Below are positions 55,065 through 64,000 of a DNA stretch of 64,000 nucleotides, piece after piece. Origin of the DNA: Schistocephalus solidus (lineage: Eukaryota; Platyhelminthes; Cestoda; Diphyllobothriidea; Diphyllobothriidae); assembly GCA_017591395.1 (NCBI GenBank), contig WEDG01001280.1:62001-126000 (forward strand), written 5' to 3'. Each line of letters begins with the position of its first letter. The first letter of the stretch is position 1. Made by a program: the position numbers and the translations under genes. Under the pieces are notes generated by a model. That model saw only the letters and a list, made by a program, of their open reading frames with translations. It was not told the DNA's origin and made no database searches.

Positions 55065-55290
55065 GTTCGTGAGTGGTACGCGTAGACGTGCCATTCAGCC
55101 CCGGCAGCGTCCGCACCCACGGCCATCTCCAGTCGTATTACCGTTGCCTTACCATCGGGGTCAGGTGGACGATGGAAGAGAGTGTGATAAATGCTGTGAA
55201 AGTCTGTCTTACTGGAAACAAATTCGCGTGCGAATGATTTGTGCCACGTCTAGTAAAGTGGTACACGCGCAGTGGACGTCACCCCTGCGA
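55065..55290 (+). repeat. Diverged ZF-RTE B-module relic
   Basis: CCATCTCCAGTCGTATTACC, GGGGTCAGGTGGACGATGGA, AGAGAGTGTGATAAATGCTG and CAAATTCGCGTGCGA follow the order of the B module (CATCTCCGGTCTTCTTGAC, GGGCTCAGGTGG, GAGTGCGGTAGATGC, AATTCACGCGCAAG) at low similarity. Confidence 0.45.
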
Positions 55291-55483
55291 CGGTCCCTCA
55301 ATCCTCATTAAATAGGCTCTATTACCTCAGTGAAAGTCTGAGAACGACCGCCAGTTATTAAGGTCGAAAAAATGTTTCTAGGGCAGGAATCAGGAGACAG
55401 AATACCAAAAAGCAGGACTTTCGGATACAGCGCACGCCTAGACACCAGGGGAGCGAAGCATTAAAAAAACGAGCATAAGGTAC

Positions 55484-55648
55484 CTGTAGCACGGCAATGC
55501 CACTGATAACGCAGGATACCGGGATGACGTTTGCCTCAAGGACGGTAATCAGGGCTTGGATGCAACCCACCGTCCAGACCTGACGGGCGGCCTCCTCTAA
55601 CGGCAGCTTCTGAACTCCAAAACCACAGGATGTGTTTATAACGTTTTC
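55484..55648 (-). CDS. Tetraspanin-like exon (end of large loop and TM4 start)
   Basis: Minus strand: acceptor CCTTTTCAG, 165 nt (55 codons, phase 0-0), donor CAG|GTACCT. It encodes ENVINTSCGFGVQKLPLEEA, then VWTVGCIQALITVLEAN, then VIPVSCVISGIAVLQ. The pattern SC...GC(x)nL...N followed by a hydrophobic helix ending AVLQ at an exon boundary matches the end of the large extracellular loop and entry into the fourth transmembrane segment of tetraspanins. These membrane proteins organise surface microdomains, and several are tegument antigens in flatworms. No other exon of this gene was found, so the gene may be split by repeats or extend outside. Spurious frame extensions either side (55358-56041) are intronic. 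Confidence 0.6.
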
Positions 55649-55659
55649 CTGAAAAGGAT

Positions 55660-56185
55660 TAACAGTAAGAAAAGAGGACGGGCGTTTAAAAATGACGTTA
55701 ATAGAAGCACCAGTGATTTTCAGGGCAGGTGATCCAGGTGTTGAAAAGAAAATCCGGAACCAAGACGCGGGTGGACAGGCTATGCAACATCTGGCTGTCT
55801 CACATTTTTTTGTGAGCGCTACACGGAGACAGGTTCCGACGAATACTGGAGAAACTTTCCATGGGCGCAAGAGAAGACGGAGGACGATTAAAGAGCCTGT
55901 TGAAGACACGTCCGCTTCAATCTTCTCCCTCCCTTCCCTTTGGTTAACGTTTTCGTGTGTTTGCATCCTGAACCATTTTCTCCTTCGAGTGCCGGAAGAC
56001 GTCAAGACTGGGAACGGGAAATGACGCTGAAGGTGCGTCATTCATTCGAAAGAAAGTACAGGAATGCCAACAGGCGTGCAACGTGTAACGAACAAAATCA
56101 GACCAGCGGGGCTCCGGGAAGGATCTATTACAGATCACAAAACGTCCCGTCTTCTATTTCTGCTTTTGTTTCCTGCACAGAAATA
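55660..56185. other. Presumed intron of the tetraspanin-like gene
   Basis: No further exon or repeat recognised. Confidence 0.3.
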
Positions 56186-56189
56186 TGAA

Positions 56190-56300
56190 TCGGTCGAGAA
56201 GTAGTACTGACAACGGCAAGGGAGACTGCAGTATCCAGTTCTGGCGGATTGGCAATCAGTAGGCAACCAATCGTAATATAACTTCAGGCCGAGGCTAACC
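56190..56300 (-). repeat. Decayed SINE tail
   Basis: Plus strand ACTGACAACGGCAAGGGAGA, CTGCAGTATCCAGTTCTGGC and GGCAATCAGTAGGCAACC resemble the inverted SINE tail. Confidence 0.5.
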
Positions 56301-56719
56301 GGAACTTGAATCCAGGTCTAGCTGGTCACTGGGCATGACATTTTGCCAGTTGTGGTCTCGAGTATTCGAATTTATGCGAAGGTGACATCGACTATTTCAG
56401 CCTGGTTGCAAGGAGTAGGGTCTTTCCGTTTGAACCTGCGGAGTCCAAAGCTAGAAATCTCGCGGGTGGTCACATAGAGGCAATAAGAAGAGGGAGATAG
56501 GCAGCTAGTTTCGGCAGATTTGCTAGCGCCCGCTAGCAACACCCCAATCCCAGACAGACAGAGTGGGTGGGTGACTATCAAACGACTGCACTTATTCAGC
56601 GAGTTGAACGTCCAAAGGGATAATAAACAGGAAGCCGAGCTCCACGCATTTACAGCTCAAAGCCATAGAAAAGCGACTAAACTGGACATCTAGCACTCGT
56701 TTTAGGATTATAGGTAAGT

Positions 56720-56960
56720 ATGACTGATGTGGCCACTTGAAAGGAACATATGCACAGGAACCATCCGCAAGGTAAGCGGCTTTGTGTTAAATTCCAGGGA
56801 AACTAGGGTTGGGGTTCAGGTTAGAATAAGGGTTAGTGTTAAGGGTTACGGTTAAAGTTTGTGTTGGAATTAGGACATGGGAATATTTAGCCTTCATGAA
56901 ATTACGTGCAGGGTCACCTTTACTGACTGCGCAGGGCGTTCTTATTCACGAGTCTTGTGA
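56720..56960. repeat. TIR element with telomere-like core, partial copy 3
   Basis: TGATGTGGCCACTTGAAAGG at the left, ATTCCAGGGAAACTAGGGTT and repeated GGGTTAG units inside, and GCGTTCTTATTCACGAGTCT at the right. Order as in 13797-14090. Confidence 0.6.
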
Positions 56961-57109
56961 GGGGAAAATAAGTAATCCTTATCAAATTATACTCATAGAT
57001 ATCAAGCGTCATAAGATTGTCGGGCTGAGCATCTGCGGCTAGGGTCGCATGTGGGTGTGGGTGTGTTTTATGTGCATATATTAATATCCTGCTACGAAAG
57101 TGTACCTCG

Positions 57110-57185
57110 CTATAAACTAGTTCACACGTAAGTCACCAGCGCTGCGCTCACGGAGTGAGCGCACATTCGTCGGCAAGGATACCTT
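57110..57185 (+). repeat. Short ZF-RTE terminus relic
   Basis: CTATAAACTAGTTCACACGT and AAGTCACCAGCGCTGCGC match the B-module end, followed by a degraded terminus. Confidence 0.45.
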
Positions 57186-57214
57186 GCATGACGACCTCAA
57201 AAGGACTTGGAAAA

Positions 57215-57465
57215 AGGAACCGTCCACAATAGATGTGAGGGTGAAGTTTAGAGTTAGGTTGGAAATTAAGGTCAGAGTTGGGGGTAAGAGTCATGATTAG
57301 CCTAATGGTAAAGGTTATTATCGCGTGAACTGTACGGCTTAGGTTTAGGGTTAAGATTAAAGTGACAGTTGAATTTTATGTTAGAAGTAGTGTTAGTGTT
57401 AATACCGCAAGGTCAAAGGCGGGCGGTTCCTATTCTCGTTTCCTGGCTAGGCGGCCATGCAAGGC
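57215..57465. repeat. TIR element with telomere-like core, partial copy 4
   Basis: GGCTTAGGTTTAGGGTTAAG core and right end GTTCCTATTCTCGTTTCCTG then GCTAGGCGGCCATGC. The left end GGAAAAAGGAACCGTC is eroded. Confidence 0.6.
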
Positions 57466-57469
57466 GGCA

Positions 57470-58675
57470 TCCCAACCCTTTCGTCGTCTAGCCAGAAAGA
57501 TTAGCGCGTGAATAGAAAAGATGGAGCAGGGGATGCCTACATTTATGTTATTCATTCTCCGGCAGCAAGAGAAAGGTACCCCACAGGCCTCCGGACTAAC
57601 ATAGCTGTCGTTGCAGGAAAAGTAGCGATTGGCGGTCCAGTCAGTATAACTTCTGGGTCCACAACACTGAAGCTAAAATGGAAAAGGAATGTAAGACACA
57701 GAAGAGTTCGGTAACTCATAAAGCGACCCTGTTAATCCTCATCGTCATCTGGGAGTTTGAGACGGAAGCTTACAGGCTCAAGGTGACAATAACAAAGAAA
57801 TAAGGGCACGATGTAAGTAATGGCACGATATTGGAAAGAATGACAGTTACTCTGCAGAACTCAACTACCCCTGTCTGGGAGCAAGTAAAGAGGAAGCATT
57901 TATTTTTTGGTGAAAAGGAGAGGGAGACTTTTACCAGACCAACCTCACTCGCTACTCCCCCATCTCTCGTGTTCTATTGGCAAGATTGAGGCAAAATTAA
58001 ATTGAAATACGAATAATAAATATACAACGGTTGGCCAGGCATTTCCCGCGTCATGCTCGGACCAGACCACAAAGACAAAGTCACTGGCTGGGAAGATACA
58101 ACGGTCACCCTAATGTAGTTTAAACGGCAGGAGGATTGTGGTCGGTACAGCGTCGTGGAGGCAGTACTAAGAGTGAGATGCCAGGTGAGATCAGGGGGGT
58201 TACCACTGCGTGCAGATAGGCAGTTGACGCGTTAAAGTGTCTAACTGTCCCGTCTATACACTATATTTGGTGTTACCCCATCTATAACGATGGTGACGAG
58301 GACTATGACTGCCTCAGTCCAACAAAACCACCGTTGTTGCCTGACTGCACTACTTTTATTCAAATCTCATCCTTCAATGAGTCGACCAAATAGACCTCGA
58401 TGCGACAGGAGCTCTACTAAGGTCGTGCTCAAAGCCGAGCATAGAACTGATTGTTCTTTACGCCAAGCAAAACACAGAGATAATCGCAACTGGCAATCTA
58501 CACTTTATTACAGTTCAGCCCTTGACATGGCAATTTCATCCAAACAAACCACCTCGGGATAGGACTGTTTGATATCGGTTATGTTTGTTATGGAAATGAT
58601 GAATCGGGGTCTATAAACTGGCATAAAGTAACCACGTAAGCTGTTAGTAATTGCCAAGCCCTTGCATGCAATATT
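57470..58675. other. No gene recognised
   Basis: Frames at 57508-57714 and 58290-58562 lack recognisable domains. Confidence 0.3.
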
Positions 58676-58679
58676 CACA

Positions 58680-58960
58680 AAAACGACAGTTCGCTCGTCG
58701 TTGCCGACAAGGTCCAGCGTCTGACTTACAGCAGGCTGGGAGGAGGGGACGATGACTTGTGCGTGAATTTATTTATAACGACGGTGGATTTGCACAGCAT
58801 CTACCGCACCCTTTCCTTCTCGTCACCTGAGTTCGGTGTCAAGACAGGGTCAGGAAGAGTGGAGAGGAGATTGCAGGCAGGTCGCACGACGTGAGCCCGC
58901 TTCTAGGCATTGCACCACATTCGTGGCATTGGTTACAGACGCGAGTACCACATGACGGAA
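58680..58960 (-). repeat. Diverged ZF-RTE 3' terminus and B module
   Basis: Plus strand GACAGTTCGCTCGTCGTTGC, GGACGATGACTTGTGCGTGA, CACCTGAGTTCGGTGTCAAG and ACAGGGTCAGGAAGAGTGGA follow the inverted B module; clearly older than other copies. Confidence 0.65.
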
Positions 58961-58969
58961 ACATCTGCT

Positions 58970-60535
58970 ACAGTGTCCTTTCACTGAATCTTCAAAAGGC
59001 AGAATCCCTGATTTGCGATGAAGTTCCCGGTCGAAAGTGGTTTGTCAACCCTACTTGTAGGACCCTGTAGCCGTGGAGGGCATTAAGCAGGGACGAATTT
59101 ACCGAGTAGTGAATGGGGCCATGCGAGAAGATGCGGTCTTTTCAAAGTAAGGCGTAGTACTCACACTCTTCGGTGCGTGTCCGAGACTTCCTCCACGTGA
59201 GTTACTAATGATCATCATCACCAGAGCGCATTTCAGAAGAGTTAGTCGAATTCTGTAATAAAACCGAAGAAAATGACCATGTTTCTGCTGCAAAATCATT
59301 CCTTTGCCCTGGAAACTCGTTTTGGAGTTGATAACTGGTCAGCGTAGTCGGAATTTTCTGTATTTGCATATCCGGAGGTAAGAAGACATTGCGAAGGCAA
59401 TATCAGACAGGTTGATGCCACTATAGTTGAAGTGCTGTTTTGTTGGGAAGACCTCGAGTACCACATGCTGAATTTTCGCCTTGACAGCTAATGATAACAT
59501 CAGAAAAGCCCTTGTATATTTAACCAGAAAGCCCATGTTTACCCATTCAAATTCATTTGCAGAAGTAACTGCATTTTATGTACTAGCGGGCAGCCCTATT
59601 AGTCTACCAACAATGGACAAGGCATATAACATTTGATGGATCCGGACTTGCGCCATAAATTGAAACTCGTTGTTCAGAGTTGAGCCTTTCGCCAAAATTC
59701 TTCGATTCCACGATCAAATGGGTCTTGTAAATAGATTTCAACAAGAGATTACATTTTATTTAGAACCTTCAAGCAGCTCCTGCAAATTTCAACTCTATTT
59801 GCATAGCTTTGAGTTGCCTAACAAATACTAAATCTGATAATTCCAGCAAGGGTGTTAAAAACTACTTAAAACTTCGATTGACTTTCAAAATTGATCCCCA
59901 GAAGTAGCGCAGTCTCACACTTGATTCAAATAATGCTGATCATAACAAGCACTAAGGACACAGATAAGCAAAGACTACAAGACTCAACTGTCTCAGGTGG
60001 TAATTGGTTTGCAAATTTGTGTTTGTGCGCTATTACTCGCGTATAGGATATCTATGACGGTCTCAACGCGGGACTTTGACGCCCTTCTATTGCGTTTCTG
60101 AGTTACTTTCATTGCTCGTGAGCTCGGTTGAGACTAATTTTGTTTGTAAAAAATGTGTAAACGAAATGGCGTACTTATGCAAGCGACCAGGAACTACGTA
60201 ACACATCGAGTGTACTAGAATAATTCAAACTCAGCAACGAAGTGAAGACAGCCGGTAGGAACGGGACAGTAGTGGAAAGCGATTAGTCGACTAATGAGGA
60301 ACTTAGAGCAGCAAACGTGCGCGCTTCGGAGTTTCGCTTTTTCGTACTAACGTTTCAGAATTTTACATATAAAATCAAGACCGGGACAGAAAAAAACTGG
60401 ATTTTAACCACCTCGGAGCTTGAAGGGAAACGCCATGCTATATCTACTAAGTGGAAATCATTAGTAAAATATGGCTCTAAAATGTCTTAGATCACACGGA
60501 AAGAGAGAACCGTTTTAAGAACAGGGTAGAGCACA
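58970..60535. other. No gene recognised
   Basis: AT-rich, no domain-bearing frame; short minus-strand frames at 59099-59299 and 59339-59536 are uninformative. Confidence 0.3.
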
Positions 60536-60929
60536 CCGGGAAGACGGGTTACGCGTTAGGCTAGCTGCTGGCTACCCGGCGCGTCCACAGATGGCGGATA
60601 GTGGAACTGTCTTCAGTGAACGTTAGCTGTGAAATAGGCAGAATCTCGGGTCCGATGAATAAGAAGTCACGGACAAGCAGTGACAGTGGTACCAGAGCGC
60701 GGAGGGCTGAGGTCTGGCACACCGACCGCCTTATATAATGCCACCAATCCCTACGACGGCACTGTGACATGGCAACCGTAAACCATCATTAAATAAAATT
60801 ACTTGCCACCGCTGCCTTGTGATTAGGGTCTTGAGCCAAAGCGCTAGAAGAGACAACCTCAAACAAACAATCCGAGCCGCTGTTAGGGACCGGTCTGTAT
60901 TCAAAATCCCCAAGAAATCTCGCTGAAAA

Positions 60930-61900
60930 ATGTCCCATTACAGTACTACGATCAGGAGGACCGACGCACTCCGCAACCCTGGTCCAGTGGTGCGGGCAAA
61001 TAGTATACAAGCTGGACTACTCAACAGGGAACGAACTTTTGGTATTGGATGCTGGAATGTGCGAACTTTTTTGGAACCAGGCACCCAAAGTCTGAAGACG
61101 CGCAGTCTTCACCAGTACCATGAGGATGTTTGCTGCCTGTCTGAAGTTCGAATTTCCGACAAAGGTGCAAGATAAATAAAGATCCCGGGGGTCAACTCCC
61201 ACACAGCGGTTCACACGACTCGTCTGGTAGACACGGTGTAGCTATCACCATATTAGAACATGCAAACTATGCATTACTTGCATGGGAACCAGTTAATGAC
61301 CAAATGGCCTAACGCGACTGAAGGGTCACTTTACCAACATCTCTGTGGTCTCCATGTACACACCATCACCTGCCGAAGAGTGCAATAAAGCGACCTTTTA
61401 CTCGCAGCTGCAGGAGTTAATAGAAAGACTCACTCGTCGTGATCGGTCGATTGTTAAGGGGCACTGGAATGGTAGGACTGAACTAGTCAAACAGTCACCT
61501 TACTGGCCGGTTTGAGCTTGGCTCTCGATGCGAAAATGGTAAGATTATGCTGAATTTTGCTGATTAGAACCAACTGTTTGTCACAAACACGTGCTTCCAG
61601 CACCGCTACAAACATCTGCTGACGTGGTATACAAACAACGATCATACGGCAAGTCAGATCGGCTACATTCTAGTTGGTTCAAGGTTCCGCAGCTGGGTTC
61701 ACGATAGCAGATCGATGCGTGATGCCGAAACTGGTAACGCTTTCGGGTCTGACCATGTTCTAGTTCACACACGCCTGAAAGTTCACCTATCATCTGCACC
61801 CAAAATGACACGTGCAAGACGCCTCGACGTCACAAAAATCCAACAACCCAGCACTGCGGAACCCCTGAACATAGAAATTCAATCCTATTTTACGACCTGA
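60930..61900 (+). pseudogene. RTE-like LINE endonuclease, broken
   Basis: FGIGCWNVRTFLEPGTQ, CCLSEVRISDKGAR with a stop at 61173-61175, later VSMYTPSPAEECNKATFYSQ and a GHWNG motif (GDWNG expected; Asp to His) near 61460, then GSDHVLVHTRLKVHL (61750-61790), the conserved SDH end of APE-type nucleases. In several frames. Confidence 0.75.
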
Positions 61901-61924
61901 GCCAACATAGAAGGCGGTGACCAA

Positions 61925-63890
61925 TTGTCAGCATTGAATACATGCATCTCTGGAGCAGCTGATAAAATCCTCGGATTCATCCAGCGGTACCGCAGTGACT
62001 GGATAAGTGGACGAACCCTGCAGTTGTCTGCTCAGACGGCTCGAGCCAAGTCCCACAACGGTGCTTCCTTTAGCCAACTCCGGAACATCACAGCAAAGTC
62101 GGCTAGGGATGAACGGCAGAAATATTGGCCTGGAATAGCGACGTCCATAGAGCAGGCCTCAAATGTTGGTGACACTCGCAAACTCTATCAAATTAGCCGC
62201 CAAGTTAGTGGAAAGCCCTTGACACTTAGTGACTCTGCTCGCAACGTGCTGACAACTCGGCCAAGGTCGATCGCTGGTGTGAGCATCTCTTTAACGTTGA
62301 TGGGCAACTAATAACACCCTCGCTCGCCTCTGCACCTGAATTTCATCTCTCTCCAGCCCATGCAGTGTCGTGATACCCCTATTCCACGGGAGAAGTTGCC
62401 GATGCAATACAGAGGCTGCACAACAAGGCACCCGGAGAGGACGGCATTCCCACAGAAATCTAAAAGGCCTGTGTTGACACTCTGGCTCCCTGGCTTCATG
62501 AGGTGATGAAGCAATTGTGGAGAGACGAAGTAGTTCCTACTGACTGGGATACGAGCATCATCTTGCCTGTCTTAAGGAAGGTAGATAAGACACAGTGTGA
62601 CAACTACCGCGGCATAAGCCTCCTGGACGTTGCTGCGAAGGTTTTCATTATTGTCCTTCTCATACGGTTTTAGTCTATACGTGGCTATAGGACGAGGCCC
62701 AACCAAGCCGGATTCTGGGCTGGGCGTGGATGCATGGACCAGATATTCACTCGTAGGCGCATTCTGGAATTCCGCCATGGCTACCAGCGGCTGTCGACTT
62801 TATTGAAATCGCTACTGGGTCCGATTCCATCCATCGTGAGTCCCTGTGGCGAATAATGGAACTAGATGTTATGTCGGCCAAATCATTGCCTTGATCAAGG
62901 CCTACTATTACTCCACCACTGCGCGAGTCCTTGCACATAACAATCTCTCCCAACCTTCGATATCCGATCTTGTGCTCAAAAAGGTTGCATTTGGTCACCC
63001 TTTTTATTAAAATAAGCCATTGATAGGATTTTCGGGGGGGGACTACACAGTTCTGACGGTGTGAAATTTGCCTTTGGACGCCGCCTGAGTAACCTAGGCT
63101 ACGCTGACGAAATCGCCCTACTAGCCTCAAGCTTTGGTGATCTACATTATGTGTGGTGTCTGGGTCAGCCTATCCATCAACACTGGAAAGACCAAATTTT
63201 TTTCAAGCTGCATCTCTGACCAAGAGGAAGCACCTTTTGGGATTAATGGCTGTCAACTTGAAGAAGTAGACAACTTCAAATACCTCGAGGCGAGGATGCT
63301 GCCAAATGGACAGAAAAAGGACGACACTGTCTTTCGAATCGACGCTGCTTGCCAGGTTTTCTCGCTCCTTATAAAGTGCCTATGGAACTGACGCTAAATC
63401 TCCGTTGCCACGAAGATCCGCGTATACCGTGCATCCGTCCGGCCGGTCCTCCTCTACGGTTGTGAAAGCTGGGTTGTGCGCGTGAAAGATGAGCAAAGAC
63501 TTGAGGTATTTGACTATCGTTTCCTGAGGACCATCCTTAGTGTGAAGTACACCGAATACGTCTCGAACGAGGCAATACGCACTCGCTGCGACAAAATCAC
63601 CAGGATATCTCAGGCGATCCTAGAAAGACGACTGAGGTGGTTTGGGCATGTTCTCCATCGTCCACCTCACGTGCTGAGTTCTACTGCTCTCGATCCGACG
63701 CCATTGCCCGCTTGGAGGCGTTGAAGAGGAGGTCAGAAAAATCTGGCTCTACACGGTTTGGCAAGACATGGAGTGGTGCTTGGACCTTTGGTATTCGGCG
63801 TCCGTCGCTGGAGAAAAGAAGGGGTTGACCTATGCAGGTCTGCTGCTGCGAATCATCACGCGTGGAGAGGTAAAATACGTGATATCATCG
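61925..63890 (+). pseudogene. RTE-like LINE reverse transcriptase, broken
   Basis: KAPGEDGIPTEI then a stop (62461-62463), WLHEVMKQLWRDEVVPTDWD, NYRGISLLDVAAKVF, NQAGFWAGRGCMDQIFT, and a catalytic box GYADEIALLASSF (YADD expected; second Asp to Glu, about 63100-63135). Downstream: GCQLEEVDNFKYLEARMLPN (63134-63391), FDYRFLRTILSVKYTEYVSN and ERRLRWFGHVLHRP (63476-63724). At least six lesions. Confidence 0.8.
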
Positions 63891-64000
63891 AGGCCAGTTA
63901 AATTAAGCATGACCGCATTCGTAAAAAGTACAAGTAGAGCACACAAAATATACGAGATTATGATCACTTCACCAAAATACGACTTCCTAAATGATGGATT

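Larger units (their letters stand above)
60540..63930 (+). mobile_element. RTE-like LINE, decayed
   Basis: 5' leader about 60540-60929 (a fragment of it recurs at 49735-49935), then a single endonuclease-RT reading region to about 63890. It differs from the ZF-RTE family in sequence and has no zinc-finger tail. Multiple stops and frameshifts. Confidence 0.75.

Noticed and set aside
55358..56041. 227-codon minus-strand frame as a single protein
   Set aside because: Only the 165-nt segment between an acceptor and a donor is protein-like; the flanks are basic, low-quality text typical of introns.

Overview
The window is eukaryotic, AT/GC-balanced and dominated by interspersed repeats, with a few spliced host exons. 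The organism is most likely a flatworm, probably a diphyllobothriidean tapeworm. That is an inference from memory: abundant endonuclease-reverse transcriptase elements with C2H2-finger tails, Gypsy and Penelope-like elements and tRNA-derived SINEs occur together in such genomes, and no database was searched. There are no bacterial operons, rRNA genes or CRISPR arrays.

The main player is one non-LTR retrotransposon family, called ZF-RTE here: APE-type endonuclease, reverse transcriptase with FADD, then a C-terminal array of C2H2 zinc fingers and a modular 3' tail ending in a hairpin. A full-length 6,043-bp copy lies at 20040-26082 (+). It is bounded by a perfect 12-bp target-site duplication and sits inside an older antisense copy of the same family (19560-20027 plus 26095-27701). 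Truncated copies lie at 1150-1698/5877-6359 (-), 14486-16570 (+), 27706-29112 (-), 32655-35860 (-) and 39715-42003 (+). Solo pieces of its 3' tail are scattered throughout.

Layout. 0.4-0.8 kb: broken BED-finger transposase fragment. 1.15-6.36 kb: an antisense ZF-RTE split by a Gypsy LTR element, itself split by a Penelope-like fragment. 7.9-8.3 kb: inverted SINE pair. 9.5-10.2 kb: second Penelope-like fragment. 10.3-14.1 kb: TIR elements with telomere-like cores, plus a candidate hammerhead ribozyme. 14.5-17 kb: truncated ZF-RTE. 17.2-19.4 kb: second Gypsy, with a solo ZF-RTE tail inserted (11-bp target duplication). 19.6-27.7 kb: nested ZF-RTE pair. 27.7-42.0 kb: a large, diverged inverted duplication with tRNA-like sequences at the inner ends of its arms. 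43.4-47.3 kb: decayed CR1-like LINE. 48.9-50.8 kb: an intact-looking three-exon Chibby (CBY) homologue on the minus strand. 55.5 kb: a tetraspanin-like exon on the minus strand. 56-59 kb: more TIR elements and 3'-tail relics. 60.5-63.9 kb: decayed RTE-like LINE.

The only confident host protein gene is the Chibby homologue, whose three exons join in phase to a predicted 148-residue protein. Nearly all other coding-like sequence is transposon-derived and disrupted.
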